From Nocardioidaceae bacterium (GTDB lineage Bacteria > Actinomycetota > Actinomycetes > Propionibacteriales > Nocardioidaceae): 7,136 bases of DNA. Below the pieces are notes generated by a model. It was not told where the DNA came from. It did not search any database and saw only the letters and a list, made by a program, of their open reading frames with translations. Made by a program: the position numbers and the translations under genes. Of the stretch, positions 5,243-7,136 are shown piece by piece (position 1 is the first letter of the stretch; each line of letters starts with the position of its first letter). The stretch covers positions 1 through 7,136 of the forward strand of contig JAICRS010000155.1 of assembly GCA_025966335.1 (NCBI GenBank), read 5' to 3'.

Positions 5243-6100
5243 CTACCGGGCCCTGACCAGCGCAGCGAGCTCGAAGTGCATCGGGTCGGTGTAGGCCCAG
5301 TCGCCGCCCCAGGCGAAGCCCCACCGCTTGAAGATCGCCACCACCTCGCGGCTGATCTCACCGACCGTCCCCCGCTGGTTGCCGGGCACGTTGAGATCCA
5401 CGGCGATACCCCAGGTGTGCAGCGAGAGGCCGCGGCTCGGGTTCCGTTCGATGAACCGGGGCACGTAGCACCCAGCGAACTCGCCGGGGTGGATCTCCGC
5501 GGCCAGCCCACGGTCCACGACCTCCTGCAGGGCCGCCCGCAGCTGCGGAAGCATGACGCGGTGGCAGGTGACCGTGCCCAACAACGGCACCGAGTCGGTG
5601 GTGATGTTGGCCGAGACCCATGCCGGGTCGGGTGCCACGGTCCCGTCGGCGAAGTAGCGATAGCTGAACGTGCCCACCTCGGCGGCCAGCGACCCGGACT
5701 GCGGGTCGGGCTGAGCCGGAACGTGCTGCGCGGCGATCTTCTCCACCGCGCGGACGAGGCGCTCGATCTCCTCGATGTTCGGCTCGCTGGCCGAGATCGG
5801 GATCTGCGGTCCGCCGGTGTCGCCCTTCTCCCGGCGACCGGGTGCATCGCTGCCGGGCAGGGCCGCTGCGTAACCACCGCCCCGGAGCTCCGCCTGGTCC
5901 GGTGGCATGGTCGGGCTGGCGCTGGGGCTGGGGCTGGGGGTCGGTGCCGGGCTCGTGGTCGGGGTCGTGGTCTCGACCACGCTCGGTGCCGGGCTGGCAC
6001 CGTCGCGTGCAACGTCCGCACCCGGCTGCGCGCAGGCAGCGAGCCCGGTCGACGCCACGCCCAGCACGACGGCGACCAGCGCGGAACGGATACGCGTCAC
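5243..6100 (-). CDS. Secreted lipoprotein with M15 (VanY/CwlK-like) D-alanyl peptidase domain
   Basis: The 285-residue protein starts at GTG 6100, in a GTGA overlap with the methyltransferase stop. A short positive N-terminus and a hydrophobic stretch lead to the lipobox LAAC, so Cys23 should be lipid-modified and the protein anchored outside the membrane. Residues 36-68 form a Pro/Ser/Thr-rich linker across the wall. The catalytic domain spans about 140-285. It holds SLHTWGIAVDLN, with zinc ligands His228 and Asp235, and TDPMHFE, with catalytic Asp272 and ligand His275. GFAWGGDW (261-268) is also typical of the M15 family, which cleaves peptidoglycan stem peptides at D-Ala. Cys179 and Cys211 could form a disulfide. 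Whether it is a carboxypeptidase or an endopeptidase is not evident. The much longer frame running upstream to 6730 is a shadow of the methyltransferase gene. Confidence 0.88.
   Translation of the reverse strand: MTRIRSALVAVVLGVASTGLAACAQPGADVARDGASPAPSVVETTTPTTSPAPTPSPSPSASPTMPPDQAELRGGGYAAALPGSDAPGRREKGDTGGPQIPISASEPNIEEIERLVRAVEKIAAQHVPAQPDPQSGSLAAEVGTFSYRYFADGTVAPDPAWVSANITTDSVPLLGTVTCHRVMLPQLRAALQEVVDRGLAAEIHPGEFAGCYVPRFIERNPSRGLSLHTWGIAVDLNVPGNQRGTVGEISREVVAIFKRWGFAWGGDWAYTDPMHFELAALVRAR
5915..5938 (-). repeat. Four tandem hexamers inside the lipoprotein linker
   Basis: On the plus strand GCTGGC is followed by three copies of GCTGGG. On the coding strand they give alternating Pro-Ser codons (with one Ala-Ser) in the linker of the M15 lipoprotein. 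Such repeats change linker length without breaking the frame, since the unit is two codons. Confidence 0.8.
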
Positions 6101-6738
6101 CGTTCGAGGCCGACCACGTGCCACACCAGCCCGTCGCGCCGGTAACGAACAGTCAACCCTTGCTCCTTCAGGACCCCGACCATCGCCTCCGGTGGGTGCA
6201 CGAACGCCTGGAACGTCTTGCCGGCGATCAGCAGCGCATGGTTCTGCACCCACAGGAACGCCCGGGACACGACGTTTCGCGGCGGGTGGCTGAAGACCAG
6301 GAGCCGACGGGCGTGGCTGCCGGCAGCGGTCAACAGCCGCTCGTAGTCGGGGTAGCAGCAGACCACCCGGTGCAGCACCACGACATCCGCGGCTTCTACG
6401 GCCTCGGGTGCCGTGGCGATGTCCACGTTGCGCCTGGTGACCCGTCCGGCCACGCCGGCGTGCTCCAGCAGCCGGCTCGCCTCGCTCTCGTAGCCGGTCG
6501 CCATCTCGAGGTTCGTGGCATGGGTGGCGCCGTGCCGGAGCAGCTCGACCTGGATCTCGCCGACTCCCCCGCCGATCTCGAGGACCGTCGCGTCCCGGAT
6601 CCCGCGCTCCAACAAGAAGTCGACGATCCGGCGGGAGGTCCGGTCGAGCCCGCGCTTGCGGTACTTGTGGGCGACGCGGCGGGCGAAGCGCGCACCGAAG
6701 ATGGCGTCGTATCCGTTCGGATCGCAGCAACCGGGCAT
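6097..6738 (-). CDS. Class I SAM-dependent methyltransferase, substrate unknown
   Basis: This 213-residue protein has a Rossmann-fold methyltransferase core. VLEIGGGVGEI (52-62) is motif I, which binds S-adenosylmethionine. NLEMA (76-80) ends strand 2 and supplies the acidic residue for the ribose. ADVVVLHRVVCCYPD (117-131) is the motif IV region, and RRLLVFSHPPRN follows. Two Cys-Cys pairs (Cys4-Cys5 and Cys127-Cys128), with an N-terminal CCDPNGYDAIFG, mark an actinobacterial subgroup. As I recall it is sometimes labelled Mg-protoporphyrin methyltransferase-like, but nothing here supports tetrapyrrole chemistry. The start is ATG 6738, with no strong Shine-Dalgarno and a -10-like GATACT 7 nt upstream, suggesting a leaderless mRNA. 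Its last 4 bp overlap the lipoprotein gene, so the two are co-expressed. Why a cytoplasmic methyltransferase should be coupled to a wall peptidase is unclear. Confidence 0.85.
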   Translation of the reverse strand: MPGCCDPNGYDAIFGARFARRVAHKYRKRGLDRTSRRIVDFLLERGIRDATVLEIGGGVGEIQVELLRHGATHATNLEMATGYESEASRLLEHAGVAGRVTRRNVDIATAPEAVEAADVVVLHRVVCCYPDYERLLTAAGSHARRLLVFSHPPRNVVSRAFLWVQNHALLIAGKTFQAFVHPPEAMVGVLKEQGLTVRYRRDGLVWHVVGLER

Positions 6739-6745
6739 GCCATCA

Positions 6746-6751
6746 AGTATC
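6746..6751 (-). promoter_or_regulatory. Predicted -10 of a leaderless promoter for the methyltransferase-peptidase pair
   Basis: GATACT on the minus strand ends 7 nt before ATG 6738, the usual distance from a -10 to the transcription start. Transcription would therefore begin at or 1 nt before the start codon. The -35 region (about 6769-6774, CGACGG) is poor. The lack of a clear Shine-Dalgarno agrees with a leaderless message. Confidence 0.4.
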
Positions 6752-6809
6752 CACGCTTCCTGCCGACGCCGTCGCGATCACCATGAACCGGTGCTCAGGC
6801 ACACGCGAC

Positions 6810-6838
6810 TTGCCGAGGCCGGGGCGTTGGGTGAGTAT
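6810..6838 (+). promoter_or_regulatory. Predicted leaderless promoter of the amidohydrolase gene
   Basis: TTGCCG (6810-6815) and GAGTAT (6833-6838) are separated by 17 nt and fit a -35 (four of six bases to TTGACA) and a -10 with the conserved second A and last T. The ATG at 6846 follows after exactly 7 nt, so the mRNA would start at or next to the start codon. Confidence 0.42.
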
Positions 6839-6845
6839 GCCGGGC

Positions 6846-7136
6846 ATGGCCACACGCATCTTCGTGAACGGAGGCGTCTTCGACGGCGTCCGGCACCAGA
6901 CCGGGATCGCCGTGGCCACCGCCCGCGGCAGGATCGTCGCCGTCGGCGCGCCGCAGGAGGTGCGCGCCGCCGCAGGAGGCGAGGCCGAGGAGGTCGACCT
7001 CGCCGGAGGTCTCCTCGCACCCGGCTTCCAGGACGCCCACCTGCATCCGCTGATCGGCGGGCTCGAGCAGACCCGGTGCGACCTGTCCGGTCTGTCCTCG
7101 CGCGAGGAGTACCTCGACGCGATCAAGCGATACGCA
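6846..7136 (+). CDS. YtcJ-like metal-dependent amidohydrolase (N-terminal part; runs off right edge)
   Basis: The 97 visible residues show the start of an amidohydrolase of the YtcJ/LAF3 type: a small beta-sandwich segment (TRIFVNGGVFDG and ARGRIVAVGAPQEVRA), then LAPGFQDAHLHPLIGG (57-72). His65 and His67 form the HxH motif that binds the first catalytic metal. CDLSGLSSREEYLDAI (78-93) follows, as is usual in this group. These enzymes hydrolyse C-N bonds of amides or ring compounds; the substrate here cannot be told. I chose ATG 6846, which matches the usual family N-terminus and the 7-nt distance from a -10-like element. ATG 6837, in frame, would add three residues. The TIM-barrel and remaining metal ligands lie beyond the window. 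It is divergent from the methyltransferase, 107 bp apart. Confidence 0.85.
   Translation, partial: MATRIFVNGGVFDGVRHQTGIAVATARGRIVAVGAPQEVRAAAGGEAEEVDLAGGLLAPGFQDAHLHPLIGGLEQTRCDLSGLSSREEYLDAIKRYA

Noticed and set aside
5915..5965. CRISPR-like or other intergenic tandem repeat
   Set aside because: The repeat is a 6-bp unit inside a coding region and encodes a Pro/Ser linker; no spacers or longer repeats are present.
4945..6021. A 358-residue minus-strand frame that includes the Cys-rich small protein
   Set aside because: Most of it is an Arg/Ser-rich shadow of the peptidase gene. Between 5100 and the peptidase stop it has no ATG or GTG start, whereas GTG 5100 has a good ribosome binding site.
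5243..6730. A single 495-residue frame ending in the M15 peptidase
   Set aside because: The part above 6100 is Arg/Pro/Gly-rich antisense-like sequence lying over the methyltransferase gene in another frame. The GTG at 6100 with a signal peptide and lipobox directly after it is the natural start.

Overview
The window is high-GC DNA with strongly G/C-biased third codon positions, frequent GTG starts and 4-bp GTGA/ATGA gene overlaps. Together with gene content this points to a chromosome of an Actinomycetota bacterium. The left half reproduces the gene order around Mycobacterium tuberculosis Rv1822-Rv1828, which argues for core, vertically inherited DNA. I cannot name the genus. The zinc-ribbon/FHA form of GarA reminds me of Nocardioides-like and related lineages, but that is a weak guess.

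Left block, all on the minus strand (positions 3839 down to 1). A CDP-alcohol phosphatidyltransferase (pgsA2-like) is followed by a DUF881 membrane protein, the small membrane protein Sbp, a second DUF881 protein and GcvH, the lipoyl carrier of glycine cleavage. The first four genes overlap by 4-11 bp and look like one translationally coupled unit. A stem-loop 1 nt after the gcvH stop probably ends or attenuates this operon. A separate promoter then drives garA, an FHA regulator of 2-oxoglutarate/glutamate metabolism that here carries an N-terminal zinc ribbon. The last gene is a MerR-family regulator (FtsR/Rv1828 type) that runs off the left edge.

Middle block (3840-5242). A 59-bp divergent spacer, with a -10-like element readable on both strands, leads into a plus-strand nucleoside hydrolase. 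An ATGA overlap couples this to a 51-residue acidic protein of unknown function. Facing it tail-to-tail, 15 bp away, is another 51-residue ORF encoding a six-cysteine, zinc-ribbon-like protein with a good ribosome binding site. This ORF and its upstream spacer are more AT-rich than the rest and contain several dyad symmetries. This is the least explained part of the window.

Right block. A class I SAM methyltransferase and a secreted M15-type peptidoglycan peptidase lipoprotein form a minus-strand pair coupled by a GTGA overlap. A clean hairpin lies just after the peptidase gene. Divergent from the methyltransferase is the start of a YtcJ-like amidohydrolase, cut off by the right edge. Both divergent genes have -10-like hexamers exactly 7 nt before their ATG, which suggests leaderless mRNAs.

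Most of the window is ordinary core-genome content. No mobile element, CRISPR array, tRNA or rRNA was seen, and I do not see convincing evidence of a new multi-gene system. The best leads for something undescribed are the two small proteins at 4774-5100 and the structured spacer at 5101-5242.
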